NCBI GenBank assembly: GCA_947652605.1
Contig: OX393581.1
Location: 45,221,924 to 45,285,923, forward strand
Length of the DNA stretch: 64,000 nt
Direction of reading: 5' to 3'
From: Elmis aenea
Taxonomy: Eukaryota; Arthropoda; Insecta; Coleoptera; Elmidae
The position numbers were made by a program, and so were the translations under genes. Position 1 is the first letter of the stretch, and every line of letters begins with the position of its first letter. Positions 43,930 through 56,000 of this stretch are shown here, one piece after another. The notes beneath the pieces were generated by a model. It worked only from the letters and a program-made list of their open reading frames with translations. It was not told the DNA's origin and searched no databases.

Positions 43930-45226
43930 TCCCCAGGCTTCATTTACATCTTGCTCTGTCCTCAAGAAATAACTTGGGCAGTAAGTACTCGCTCATTCTA
44001 TCGAGATGGTCGTGGCATTGTCGTCGATATATTTGTGTTTTTTCTTTTAAGCTCTTATCTGACATGTGTATTCCTTTTTCATTGTAAGTGAATCCAGCCC
44101 GCGATCTCAGGAATCTCATTTCCGAACTTTGGATGCGTCTTGCGTTCTGTTTTATTATCACCCAATTTTCACTCGTGTGCAGCAGAGTGGGCACTGGCAC
44201 TACTTTACAAAATTTTCCGAGAGTTCCAGGTTCTTTGTTTTCAAGACACGTTTAATAGTTCCATCTACATGATTCAGTCTTTTAATGTTCCTATCAATGT
44301 CGGTTTTTCCTTGGACTGCATTTAGACAGCCTAAGAAGTTGAATGTGCTAATTTGCTCTACACAGTCTGACAATAAAGTTCGTGGACTTGTTTTATAACT
44401 CTAGAACGGGTGGCGCTATTTATGTGTTTGTTAGGTTATTTTAAACTTTAATTCCTGACAATCATTCTATCCCAATTTGAGCTATATAGTGTAATATCTC
44501 ATTTTATGGTTAGCGAAATCTTTAATCACCTCGTCATAATCAATTTTCCTTGCCAGTTCATATTTTATAGATAGTAATCTTTTCTGGAGCGTTGATGATC
44601 TTCTGAAGCTCTTTATTACAAAGTTTACTAAATGCTCTTACTCCTTCGGCAACTGTTTCTGGTAAGGTGCAAAAAATTCTGCTTGAAGTACATATTTCAG
44701 AAAAACTTAAAAAGAGTTTTGCTTTACATTTTACAAACTTTATTATCAGACTGCGTATTTCATTATTTACCTACAACTATTTTTGAACTGATTGATATTT
44801 GTCTCAAGTATCCAGATGTCAAAGTTATAGCTCTTCATTCAGTTTTATAGTTGGAACGTAGCTCTTTGAAGTGAATTTACGGCTTTTACAATGATGACCG
44901 GATCGTTTGCTTATTGCTTATATACGTGTTGTAATAGCGTTAAATCTATTTAAGTCGCAGTAGTAATAGTCAATTCTGATCTTCCACTGCCTGATAGCTT
45001 CGTCAATAGATATATTAAATAAGCCGTGTGAGAGACCGCACACCTGTCTAAGACCCACGTTAGTATTATCGTCTGGGATTCATTTCACTGCATCCATATT
45101 TTCGGATCTCGATATAAGGACATCATTATTTGGATGATGTGTGACGAGATTCCTCTTTTGTTCTTTATTTGTTAGAGTTTGTTTCGTAAGACCTTATTGA
45201 GAGATTTCGCGTAATTAATGAGAATT
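43930..45226 (-). pseudogene. RTE-like LINE reverse transcriptase, interrupted
   Basis: Minus strand: NVGLRQVCGLSHGLFNISID with EAIRQW (normally G.RQGCPLSP.LFNI), then ANDPVIIVKAVNSLQRATFQ at the active-site position where FADD is expected, so the motif is broken. After a 395-bp mariner MITE (44361-44755) comes VEQISTFNFLGCLNAVQGKT with DIDRNIKR and TIKRVLKTKNLELSENFVK. The last part, at 43940-44200, is PTLLHTSENWVIIKQNARRI, SSEMRFLRSRAGFTYNEKGI and CHDHLDRMSEYLLPK, the typical C-terminal region (YG.ETW..., AEMRFLR..., W..HL.RM). Stops and frameshifts throughout. Confidence 0.85.
44361..44755. mobile_element. mariner-type MITE inside the RTE-like LINE
   Basis: TA-CACAGTCTGACAATAAAGTT and AACTTTATTATCAGACTGCG-TA, with TA duplicated at both ends (44359-44360, 44756-44757). 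The ends resemble those of the mariner at 27475-28698. No transposase recognised in the 395 bp. Confidence 0.85.
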
Positions 45227-45227
45227 A

Positions 45228-45698
45228 TCAGGTGGCCAAATAAAAACGATCCAACTTTTAATTTAAATTATTTTTATACCAAATGTAAAAAAAAAGATAT
45301 TTTTACATAAATACGTTATTTAGGTTTGGCAATTATGTGTGGAATATAACATCTGTCAAATGTCTACCTCTCGCTACATAACAAATTCAAGGTCTTTTCG
45401 TCGCGTTTTTCATCACGTTTTCGCATACTTTCGCGAAAATTCTGCTTCAAGTGTTCAAGATTCATCGGTCTGTTAGCGTAGACACGTCCTTTTAGATAGT
45501 ACAACAAGCGTTTCCGCAACAGACGACTGATTTGCGTACAACGTTTTGATAATTAAAACACGTTGCTCAAGCGAAAAACGCTCCATAACGAATTTGCCGC
45601 ATCTACACCAATTAATTCTTATCAAACAACTTTCAAATTTGGGACCGAAACAAAATGGCGGCATAAAAAAGTTGTATGCCTCTAAGTTGGCCACCCGG
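45228..45698 (-). mobile_element. internally deleted mariner-type element with transposase ends fused
   Basis: Ends TA-TCAGGTGGCCAAATAAAAA and AGTTGGCCACCCGG-TA. On the minus strand MERFSLEQRVLIIKTLYANQ with SSVAETL is the N-terminal helix-turn-helix of the DUF4817-bearing transposases, and, in another frame, GRVYANRPMNLEHLKQNFRE is the extreme C-terminal region after the DDE domain. The whole catalytic domain between them is gone. It lies right next to the 5' edge of the RTE-like LINE. Confidence 0.82.
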
Positions 45699-45700
45699 TA

Positions 45701-46800
45701 TATGCATCGCCTTATTACATTCTCAGTGTTTTTTTTTTTTTTTGTAAGCTATTCCAGGTTAAATATGTTGTCTGAACATGATTCCGCTTTGCTCTTCTAG
45801 CAAGATTTCCTCTGCAATGATTTTTAGTCATTCCGTTGATATTTTGCATACAACATTTTGTAGGCTTTGTTTTAATTTTATTGTTGTTAACACCGTTTAA
45901 CTTTTCCATTACTGTGCAATTTAAAAATGGAAGCGCTAATGCCGTAAAACAGTTTCCTGGATTTAACTGAATAATAAAAGGGTTAATTATAGAAAATCCA
46001 TAAATCTGTTCTCACTTTTACGAGGTGATCAGATCTGCATCATATATCATAACTAGACAATGAAGGTGTGATACCATTTTCGAAAATAATTAGTTTTCAT
46101 TCAACTCTAATGGCTGTTTACAAAAATGAAAATGAGTTTCCATCACGTTGCAGTTCATAAATTACAACTATCCATCAGTGTTCATCAAAAGAGTATTTAT
46201 GTAAATGTTATTTATGTGTTCCATGAATGGTGTCAAAGTTTGTTTTTTGTTTGATGTTTTAATAATTACTAGTGCCATGATTATTATGAATTTTAACTAT
46301 GCACTATAAAAAGTCGAATTTGTGTGAGCGAGTATATTCAACCTTATTTGCTTTTTTAAATCTGTCCAAAATAACTTCACTGTCATGTGAATCTCAGAAA
46401 ATGTAAGCACTGAAGAGTTTAATACCAGCGCAAAAAGGGCAGAATTTTAAGATGCGTCTTTAAAATTCAGTTAATCAGAACTGTTTTGAAAACAAATGAA
46501 AAAGGACGAAATGTAGAATATTTTATTTTCATTAATATATTTTGTTTCTTTGGAGTGTGTCAACAAAATTAACTACTTGTTTTGTGCAATACAGGCTAAG
46601 AAAGGTAACATTCGTTTTTTTTAAATTAACCTTTATTTCAATTTCAAATAATACACTAAATTGGAAAAACTTTTTTTTCAATTTTGATATTTTTAAAAAC
46701 TATTAAGAGCTTTCGAATGACTTATTTGAAAATATGGGCTGCTATTTAGTAAAACTGAAACAATGTATATAAAACTTTGATTTTTCAAAGCTTTTGCGGC
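45701..46800. other. 1.1 kb AT-rich DNA, no gene recognised
   Basis: A T15 tract near 45731 and AT-rich sequence; no recognisable coding region or element ends. A CAGGGTTTGG motif at 46806 directly abuts the Penelope-like coding remnant. Confidence 0.4.
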
Positions 46801-46804
46801 CGTT

Positions 46805-47800
46805 ATACAGGGTTTGGCACCGAAATGTAGATGACATCTTCGTCATCAGGGAACAAGGCATGGAATCACTTTAAGACTGTAACACATCTGAGCAACTTTT
46901 ACACGAGGACATAAAATTTACAATGGAGGAAGAGAAGAATGGAGCTTTGCCTTTCCTGGATGTACTGGTGAGAAGAGAAGCCAACGGAAGACTAGGCCAC
47001 AGCGTTTACCTCAAACCAATCCACACCAACCGGCATTTAAACGCTAAATCAGACCACCGCCCGGCTCAAACACAATCAGTGATCAACACGTTAATACAAA
47101 GAGCCAGGGAAATTTGTACCCCAGAGACCATCTAAGAAGAAATAAACATGGTCACAAGAGAATAACAGTTATCAACAAAGGAAAATACTTTGGCCATACA
47201 GAAACGCGCCACGCCAAAAGAAAAAAAGGAATACATCGCTACAACCTACCTGTCCTAGATCGGAGCAGTCACCAAGAAAATATCTAAAATAGTACAGAAA
47301 CACAATATCAAAATAGTTTTCAACGCTCGCTTTCCAACAAACTACGAAGAACGCTAGGCTCGGAATTAAATCACCCGGACATATACAGCATACCTTGCTT
47401 CTATGGAAAATTATACGTAGGACAGACCGGTAGGAGCATACAAACGCGCCTCAAGGAGCATGAAGGACAAACAAAAAGAAAACAAGTTGAAAAAATCGGC
47501 TGTAGCGGAACATGCCCTGTGTACGGGGTATACTAGATGTTTGACAAAACAAAATATTAGCCCGCGTCAACCACTTCTGGCCGAACTGTACAGGGAATCG
47601 ATAAATATTGTCAAGAACCCTAACAACTTTAACAGAAAAACGGGGTTGCAACTACCGCATATCTGAAAATCGGTCATCATGAAATCGATAAGGCGAAAGG
47701 AACCCATCACGGAACGACACGTATCCACAGCAAGACATATAAAGCCAACACCAAATCACACCACAATTAGTCGTTTTGAAAAAGACGAAGACAATATGAT
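46805..47800 (+). pseudogene. Penelope-like element, reverse transcriptase C-half and GIY-YIG endonuclease
   Basis: VWHRNVDDIFVI carries the catalytic VDD motif of the palm, followed (after an in-frame stop) by DIKFTMEEEKNGALPFLDVL, GRLGHSVYLKPIHTNRHLNA and VINTLIQRARE, classic Penelope-like reverse-transcriptase text. Further on, in other frames, are NHPDIYSIPCFYGKLYVGQT and GRSIQTRLKEH (GIY-YIG nuclease core), AVAEHALCTGY, and NPNNFNRKTGLQL, the conserved tail. The element is 5'-truncated and has several stops and frameshifts, so it is inactive. It ends just before the SINE at 47872. Confidence 0.9.
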
Positions 47801-47871
47801 CGAAACGTCAACACTAAACCAAACCCAGGAACGAAGATTGTAATATCTAGTAACATATTCAAAAAGGACTA

Positions 47872-48119
47872 AACCAAGCCCGGTGGCTGGTTGGTAAAGC
47901 AACCTAGCGAGTGATCGGGAGGTCGTGGGTTCGAATCCCGAGGCCGTCTGTCATCGTAGGGGTTTCAGGTGGTTTGCCCTACCTACTATAGGTAAATGCT
48001 GTGACTGTACTTCCCTCTACCCTTACTTACCTTATCCTTGTTCCCCTTCCCCTCCATTTCACTGACACTAATAACCTCTACTGTTAAAGTGTCATTAAAC
48101 CCTCAAATAATAAAAATAG
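47872..48119 (+). repeat. tRNA-derived SINE, 248 bp
   Basis: The head carries a Pol III A-box-like TGGCTGGTTGG (47884-47894) and a perfect B box GGTTCGAATCC (47928-47938), spaced as in a tRNA gene, but the acceptor stem does not pair, so it is not a tRNA. A tRNA-unrelated body with pyrimidine-rich CCCTACCC and TTCCCCTTCCCCTCC runs follows, and an AATAATAAAAATA tail. A 7-bp duplication AGGACTA flanks it (47865-47871, 48120-48126), showing target-primed insertion. A LINE partner must have supplied the machinery. Confidence 0.85.
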
Positions 48120-48126
48120 AGGACTA

Positions 48127-49580
48127 GTGATCCTCTAAATATTTTGTAATAAACACCAATACTCTACCTCTTAAAATAAAAAATAATACAGGGCTGCGAA
48201 GCTTTACTGGGACACCCTTTAATGCAAAGGTGGGTAAATGCCGGCCCTCTACAAAATGAAATTTCCCACCTGTGCCTTAATGGTATTTTGTTGCATCCTT
48301 ATTTTCTATTTTTTTGGTGTGCTAATCAAAATCAAAAAGTGCGCGCATTAGAATAAAAACGCTTCCTAAAAAACATTTAAATTTGTAATTCGCTTTCCAA
48401 AATACAAATATTATGATTTCTAGAAGTTTACTTTAATTAATGATAGCGGTATTAAAGAAAATCTAAAATCTGATTTTTTATTTTTCACTGGGTATTTTCT
48501 AAAATTTAAAAACACTTTAAATCAGTTTAAAAATCTTCATTCTCGCCCGTTTAAATCAACTCTTTTGCTCTAATAATTTGTGGTATCACAATCAGTCAAC
48601 TTATTTTGACCCGACTGCATATTTGTGATCTTTTAAAACCCAAAAACGAATTTTATTTGTATTATGTAGTTATTATCTATTATATTTTATGACCGTATAA
48701 TAACGGCAAAATTCAACTTTAATGCAAAGAAAATTTTAAGCAGAGTGATGTAAATTAAAAACAATAATTTTCGTTTACGAAAGAGTGAAAATTGTGGTGC
48801 AAAATTTCAGTTCAGGTCATTTAATTTTGGCAAATTAACAAGCAAAAAATTTAAGCGGGATAATCTAGCAAAGCTTTTAAGACCTTCAATAATGTATTTT
48901 TGTAATTACACCATTAAACAAATAACATTACGCAAAGCCTGCTTCGTTTCATGGCGATAAGCACACGCATTGGGCATTTATTGCTTTTACCTTGTTTCAC
49001 AAGAGAAATGTGAACACGGTAAGGAAAACTCGTCTTTCACGCGTTACTAAGATATGATTTCTTAATTAATAACTGGAACAAACCTTGTTAAAAGATCGTA
49101 GAGGCGTAAAGAAATTTTCAAAGTTTAATTAACCAAAACCATACCCTCGTTTGACAAAAGCGATCGAGGTTTGTTAAAATTAGACGGTATAACCAAAGCA
49201 GGGAAACAATGGAATGTCACTCGATACCTATGATTTTTTTCTATACAATGAATCCGAATGCGTAGAATGAGGGAGATTTATTAAAACCAGTGTTATTACA
49301 ACCAGTACTTGAGCTGCCAGATAATTATAGAGGAATATGGAGGGCTCACCGCCACCAGGGTCACAAAAATTATGGATTTCGCGTTTCGCGTTTTAATTAT
49401 TAGCAATAAATCACTCGTTCTTGGTTATCTTGCGTTTTAACATAACGCCGGAAAACTTTAAATACCGTAAGCGGGAAAATTTCAAGATTGCGTCGGCTAC
49501 TCGATTGATTGTTAACTGTTGCAGACTGTTTGAGCTAGATGCGCGCTTGTGGCGCCCGCCAAAAAGTCGGAGCCAAAAAA
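48127..49580. other. unique-looking upstream region
   Basis: Mostly single-copy AT-rich DNA. A small hairpin AGGTGGGTAAATG / CATTTCCCACCT-like lies at 48230-48280. From about 49370 CG dinucleotides become frequent (GCGTTTCGCG, GCGCGCTTGTGGCGCCCGCC), as expected upstream of a promoter. No open frames of note. Confidence 0.4.
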
Positions 49581-49612
49581 TATATAAATGAAAAAGCGGG
49601 TAGTAATCAGTC
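49581..49612 (+). promoter_or_regulatory. candidate core promoter, TATA box plus initiator
   Basis: TATATAAA at 49581-49588 is followed by ATCAGTCG, an insect initiator (TCAGTY) with the A at 49609, 28 bp from the first T, the normal TATA-to-start distance. TCAGTCG recurs at 49655 and 49724, possible alternative starts. No clear downstream promoter element is present. Confidence 0.6.
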
Positions 49613-49667
49613 GGGCGATTATACGGGAAAAAATTAATGATACGTGGCGTAGGGTCAGTCGACTCGG
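49609..49667 (+). CDS. candidate first exon of an unidentified gene
   Basis: From the predicted start at 49609 a 28-base leader reaches an ATG at 49637 (context TTAATG, weak), encoding MIRGVGSVDS, and the exon ends at 49667 before a strong donor GTAAGT (49668-49673). If unspliced, the frame stays open for 55 codons to about 49804. The stretch is clearly richer in CG than its surroundings. No homology is recognisable in ten codons, and the ATG may be part of a noncoding leader. No acceptor with a following coding exon was found; the intron would contain the satellite array. Confidence 0.4.
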
Positions 49668-49673
49668 GTAAGT

Positions 49674-50046
49674 ATGCGTGCAGTTTTATTGCAACCTTGA
49701 AGACGATGCAAGTGGCAAGTGTTCAGTCGACGTCAGTGCATCTCAAATTTTTTAGTATTGAGTCCCACCGGAACCTAGACAGATATATATACGTCGCAGT
49801 TTGAGATCATTTTCGTTTCCACCCCCGTATTTGGTGTAATAAAGCCTTCTTTTAAATCTTTTGCACCAAATAAAGTTTAATGGCATATTCAAAGCGTATA
49901 TGACTAGGTATTAATATTTAATTTTACAAACCTGGTGTAAACGAAATCGCGCTCACCTTTTGTTTTCTTCAGTTTTTAATTTAAAAAGAAACCAAATTTT
50001 AAATATTTAAAGACCGTAACTTTGCCATTATATAGAGCACCTTAAA
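49674..50046. other. putative first-intron start or 5' leader
   Basis: Begins with CG-rich sequence (AGTCGACGTCAGTGC near 49724) and turns AT-rich after 49830. No genes. Confidence 0.35.
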
Positions 50047-50080
50047 CAGGGTGAGTCATTAGTGGCGGATCGGTCGATTG
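50047..50080. repeat. 34-bp foldback element A terminus at the satellite edge
   Basis: CAGGGTGAGTCATTAGTGGC and the next 14 bases are identical to the outer end of element A at 2610-2643. It stops abruptly where satellite-related sequence begins. Confidence 0.85.
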
Positions 50081-53000
50081 ATAATCTATATTTATTGCTA
50101 TCAATGCTAAGCAAAACAACACTTATTTTTCTTACTATTGGCCTCCTTTCGAGACACATATTCCCGAATAATTTTTCTTACACTTAAGATATTGACTTGA
50201 ACTTTTCAGGATATATTTACAATGCTTATCTACAACGAAAACATGATTTAGGATACGATCCAATATTTTGTTTGTAAGAATGTTCAACAATTATCTCAAC
50301 AAAGCAAAATTTCCTTATTGTTAACCTCCTTGAGACACATATTCCGGAATAACTTTTCAACCGCTTAAGATATTGACTTGAAATTTTTAGGATATGTTTA
50401 TAATGCTTATCTACAACGAAAAAATAATTTAGGATACGATCCAATATTTTGTTAGTAAGAAACTTCAACAATTAATTCAATAAAGCAAAATTTTCTTACT
50501 GTTAACCTCCTTTCGAGACACTTATTCCCGAATAACTTTTCAACCGCTTAAGATATTGACTTGAAATTTTCAGGATATGTTTATAATGCTTATCTACAAC
50601 GAAAAAATAATTTAGGATACGATCCAATATTTTGTTTGTAAGAAACTTCAACAATTAATTCAATAAAGCAAAATTTCCTTACTGTTAACCTCCTTTCGAG
50701 ACACATATTCCCGAATAACTTTTCAACCGCTTAAGATATTGAGTTAAAATTTTCAGGATATGTTTATAATGCTTATCTACAACGAAAAAATAATTTAGGA
50801 TACGATCCAATATTTTGTTTGTAAGAAACTTCAACAATTAATTCAACAAAGCAAAATTTCCTTACTGTTAACCTCCTTTCGAGACACATATTCAGGAATA
50901 ACTTTTCAACCGCTTAAGATATTGACTTGAAATTTTCAGGATATGTTTATAATGCTTATCTACAACGAAAAAATAATTTAGGATACGATGCAATATTTTG
51001 TTTGTAAGAAAGTTCAACAATTAACTCAACAAAGCAAAATTTCCTTACTGTTAACCTCCTTTCGAGACACATATTCCGGAATAACTTTTCAACCGCTTAA
51101 GATATTGACTTGAAGTTTTCAGGATATGTTTATAATGCTTATCTACAACGAAAAAATAATTTAGGATACGATCCAATATTTTGTTTGTAAAAATCTTCAA
51201 CAATTAACTCAACAAAGCAAAATTTCCTTACTGTTAACCTCTTTTCGAGACACATATTCCCGAATAACTTTTCAACCGCTTAAGATATTGACTTGAAATT
51301 TTCAGGATATGTTTATAATGCTCATCTACAACTAAAAAATAATTTAGGATACGATCCAATATTTTGTTTGTAAAAATCTTCAACAATTAACTCAACAAAG
51401 CAAAATTTCCTTACTGTTAACCTCTTTTCGAGACACATATTTCCGAATAACTTTTCAACCGCTTAAGATATTGACTTGAAATTTTCAGGATATGTTTATA
51501 ATGCTCATCTACAACTAAAAAATAATTTAGGATACGATCCAATATTTTGTTTGTAAGAAAGTTCTACAATAAACTCAACAAAGCAAAATTTCCTTACTGT
51601 TAACCTCCTTTCGAGACACATATTCCCGAATAACTTTTCAACCGCTTAAGATATTGACTTGAAATTTTCAGGATATGTTCATAATGCTTATCTACAGCGA
51701 AAAAATAATTTAGGATACGATCCAGTATTTTGTTTGTAAAAATCTTCAACAAATAACTCAACAAAGCAAAATTTCCTTACTGTTAACCTCCTTTCGAGAC
51801 ACACATTCCCGAATAACTTTTCAACCGCTTAAGATATTGACTTGAAGTTTTCAGGATATGTTTATAATGCTTATCTACAACGAAAAAATAATTTAGGATA
51901 CGATCCAATATTTTGTTTGTAAGAAAGTTCAACAATTAACTCAACAAATCAAAATTTCCATACTGTTAACCTCCTTTCGAGAGACATATTCCCGAATAAC
52001 TTTTCAACCGCTTAAGCTATTGACTTGAAATTTTCAGGATATGTTTATAATGCTCATCTACAACGAAAAAATAATTTAGGATACGATCCAATATTTTGTT
52101 TGTAAAAATCTTCAATAATTAACTCAACGAAGCAAAATTTCCTTACTGGTAACCTCCTTTCGAGACACATATTCCCGAATAATTTTTCAACCGCTTAAGA
52201 TATTGACTTGAAATTTTCAGGATATGTTTATAATGCTCATCTACAACGAAAAAATAATTTAGGATACGATCCAATATTTTGTTTGTAAGAAAGTTCAACA
52301 ATTAACTCAACAAAGCAAAATTTCCTTACTGTTAACCTCCTTTCGAGACACATATTCCCGAATAACTTTTCAACCGCTTAAGATATTGACTTGAAATTTT
52401 CAGGATATGTTTATAATGCTTATCTACAACGAAAAAATAATTTAGGATACGATCCAATATTTTGTTTGTAAAAATCTTCAACAATTAACTCAACAAAGCA
52501 AAATTTCCTTACTGTTAACCTCCTTTCGAGACACATATTCCGGAATAACTTTTCAACCGCTTAAGATATTGACTTGAAATTTTCAGGATATGTTTATAAT
52601 GCTCATCTACAACGAAAAAATAATTTAGGATACGATCCAATATTTTGTTTGTAAGAAAGTTCAACAATTAACTCAACAAAGCAAAATTTCCTTACTGTTA
52701 ACCTCCTTTCGAGACACATATTCCCGAATAACTTTTCAACCGCTTAAGATATTGACTTGAAATTTTCAGGATATGTTTATAATGCTTATCAACAACGAAA
52801 AAATAATTTAGGATACGATCCAATGTTTTGTTTGTAAAAATCTTCAACAATTAACTCAACAAGGCAAAATTTCCATACTGTTAACCTCCTTTCGAGACAC
52901 ATATTCCCGAATAACTTTTCAACCGCTTAAGATATTGACTTGAAATTTTCAGGATATGTTTATAATGCTTATCTACAACGAAAAAATAATTTAGGATACG

Positions 53001-56000
53001 ATCCAATATTTTGTTTGTAAAAATCTTCAACAATTAACTCAACAAAGCAAAATTTCCTTACTGTTAACCTCCTTTCGAGACACATATTTCTGAATAACTT
53101 TTCAACCGCTTAAGATATTGACTTGTAATTTTCAGGATATGTTTATAATGCTCATCTACAACGAAAAAATAATTTAGGATACGATCCAATATTTTGTTTG
53201 TAAAAATCTTCAACAATTAACTCAACAAAGCAAAATTTCCTTACTGTTAACCTCTTTTCGAGACACATATTCCCGAATAACTTTTCAACCGCTTAAGATA
53301 TTGACTTGAAATTTTCAGGATATGTTTATAATGCTCATCTACAACTAAAAAATAATTTAGGATACGATCCAATATTTTGTTTGTAAAAATCTTCAACAAT
53401 TAAGTCAACAAAGCAAAATTTCCTTACTGTTAACCTCTTTTCGAGACACATATTTCCGAATAACTTTTCAACCGCTTAAGATATTGACTTGAAATTTTCA
53501 GGATATGTTTATAATGCTCATCTACAACTAAAAAATAATTTAGGATACGATCCAATATTTTGTTTGTAAGAAAGTTCTACAATAAACTCAACAAAGCAAA
53601 ATTTCCTTACTGTTAACCTCCTTTCGAGACACATATTCCCGAATAACTTTTCAACCGCTTAAGATATTGACTTGAAATTTTCAGGATATGTTCATTATGC
53701 TTATCTACAGCGAAAAAATAATTTAGGATACGATCCAATATTTTGTTTGTAAAAATCTTCAACAAAGCAAAATTTCCTTACTGTTAACCTCCTTTCCAGA
53801 CACACATTCCCGAATAACTTTTCAACCGCTTAAGATATTGACTTGAAGTTTTCAGGATATGTTTATAATGCTTATCTACAACGAAAAAATAATTTAGGAT
53901 ACGATCCAATATTTTGTTTGTAAGAAAGTTCAACAATTAACTCAACAAATCAAAATTTCCTTACTGTTAACCTCCTTGAGACACATATTCCGGAATAACT
54001 TTTCAACCGCTTAAGATATTGACTTGAAATTTTTAGGATATGTTTATAATGCTCATCTACAACGAAAAAATAATTTAGGATACGATCCAATATTTTGTTT
54101 GTAAAAATCTTCAATAATTAACTCAACGAAGCAAAATTTCCTTACTGGTAACCTCCTTTCGAGACACATATTCCCGAATAATTTTTCAACCGCTTAAGAT
54201 ATTGACTTGAAATTTTCAGGATATGTTTATAATGCTCATCTACAACGAAAAAATAATTTAGGATACGATCCAATATTTTGTTTGTAAGAAAGTTCAACAA
54301 TTAACTCAACAAATCAAAATTTCCTTACTGTTAACCTCCTTTCGAGACACATATTCCCGAATAACTTTTCAACCGCTTAAGATATTGACTTGAATTTTTC
54401 AGGATATGTTTATAATGCTTATCTACAACGAAAAAATAATTTAGGATACGATCCAATATTTTGTTTGTAAAAATCTTCAACAATTAACTCAACAAAGCAA
54501 AATTTCCTTACTGTTAACCTCCTTTCGAGACACATATTCCGGAATAACTTTTCAACCGCTTAAGATATTGACTTGAAATTTTTTAGGATATGTTTATAAT
54601 GCTCATCTACAACGAAAAAATAATTTAGGATACGATCCAATATTTTGTTTGTAAGAAAGTTCAACAATTAACTCAACAAAGCAAAATTTCCTTACTGTTA
54701 ACCTCCTTTCGAGACACATATTCCCGAATAACTTTTCAACCGCTTAAGATATTGACTTGAAATTTTCAGGATATGTTTATAATGCTTATCAACAACGAAA
54801 AAATAATTTAGGATACGATCCAATATTTTGTTTGTAAAAATCTTCAACAATTAACTCAACAAAGCAAAATTTCCATACTGTTAACCTCCTTTCGAGACAC
54901 ATATTCCCGAATAACTTTTCAACCGCTTAAGATATTGACTTGAAATTTTCAGGATATGTTTATAATGCTTATCTACAACGAAAAAATAATTTAGGATACG
55001 ATCCAATATTTTGTTTGTAAAAATCTTCAACAATTAACTCAACAAAGCAAAATTTCCTTACTGTTAACCTCCTTTCGAGACACATATTTCTGAATAACTT
55101 TTCAACCGCTTAAGATATTGACTTGTAATTTTCAGGATATGTTTATAATGCTCATCTACAACGAAAAAATAATTTAGGATACGATCCAATATTTTGTTTG
55201 TAAAAATCTTCAACAATTAACTCAACAAAGCAAAATTTCCTTACTGTTAACCTCTTTTCGAGACACATATTCCCGAATAACTTTTCAACCGCTTAAGATA
55301 TTGACTTGAAATTTTCAGGATATGTTTATAATGCTCATCTACAACTAAAAAATAATTTAGGATACGATCCAATATTTTGTTTGTAAAAATCTTCAACAAT
55401 TAACTCAACAAAGCAAAATTTCCTTACTGTTAACCTCTTTTCGAGACACATATTTCCGAATAACTTTTCAACCGCTTAAGATATTGACTTGAAATTTTCA
55501 GGATATGTTTATAATGCTCATCTACAACTAAAAAATAATTTAGGATACGATCCAATATTTTGTTTGTAAGAAACTTCAACAATTAATTCAATAAAGCAAA
55601 ATTTCCTTACTGTTAACCTCCTTTCGAGACACATATTCCCGAATAACTTTTTAACCGCTTAAGATATTGAGTTAAAATTTTTAGGATATGTTTATAATGC
55701 TTATCTACAACGAAAAAATAATTTAGGATACGATCCAATATTTTGTTTGTAAGAAACTTCAACAATTAATTCAACAAAGCAAAATTTCCTTACTGTTAAC
55801 CTCCTTTCGAGACACATATTCAGGAATAACTTTTCAACCGCTTAAGATATTGACTTGAAATTTTCAGGATATGTTTATAATGCTTATCTACAACGAAAAA
55901 ATAATTTAGGATACGATGCAATATTTTGTTTGTAAGAAAGTTCAACAATTAACTCAACAAAGCAAAATTTCCTTACTGTTAACCTCCTTTCGAGACACAT

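Noticed and set aside
47879..47950. Intact tRNA gene
   Set aside because: Boxes A and B are present but the acceptor stem does not pair and a SINE body, tail and duplication surround it.
50226..50471. 81-codon frame within the satellite, and a similar one at 60064-60249
   Set aside because: Chance open frames in particular monomers; neighbouring monomers carry stops in the same frame.
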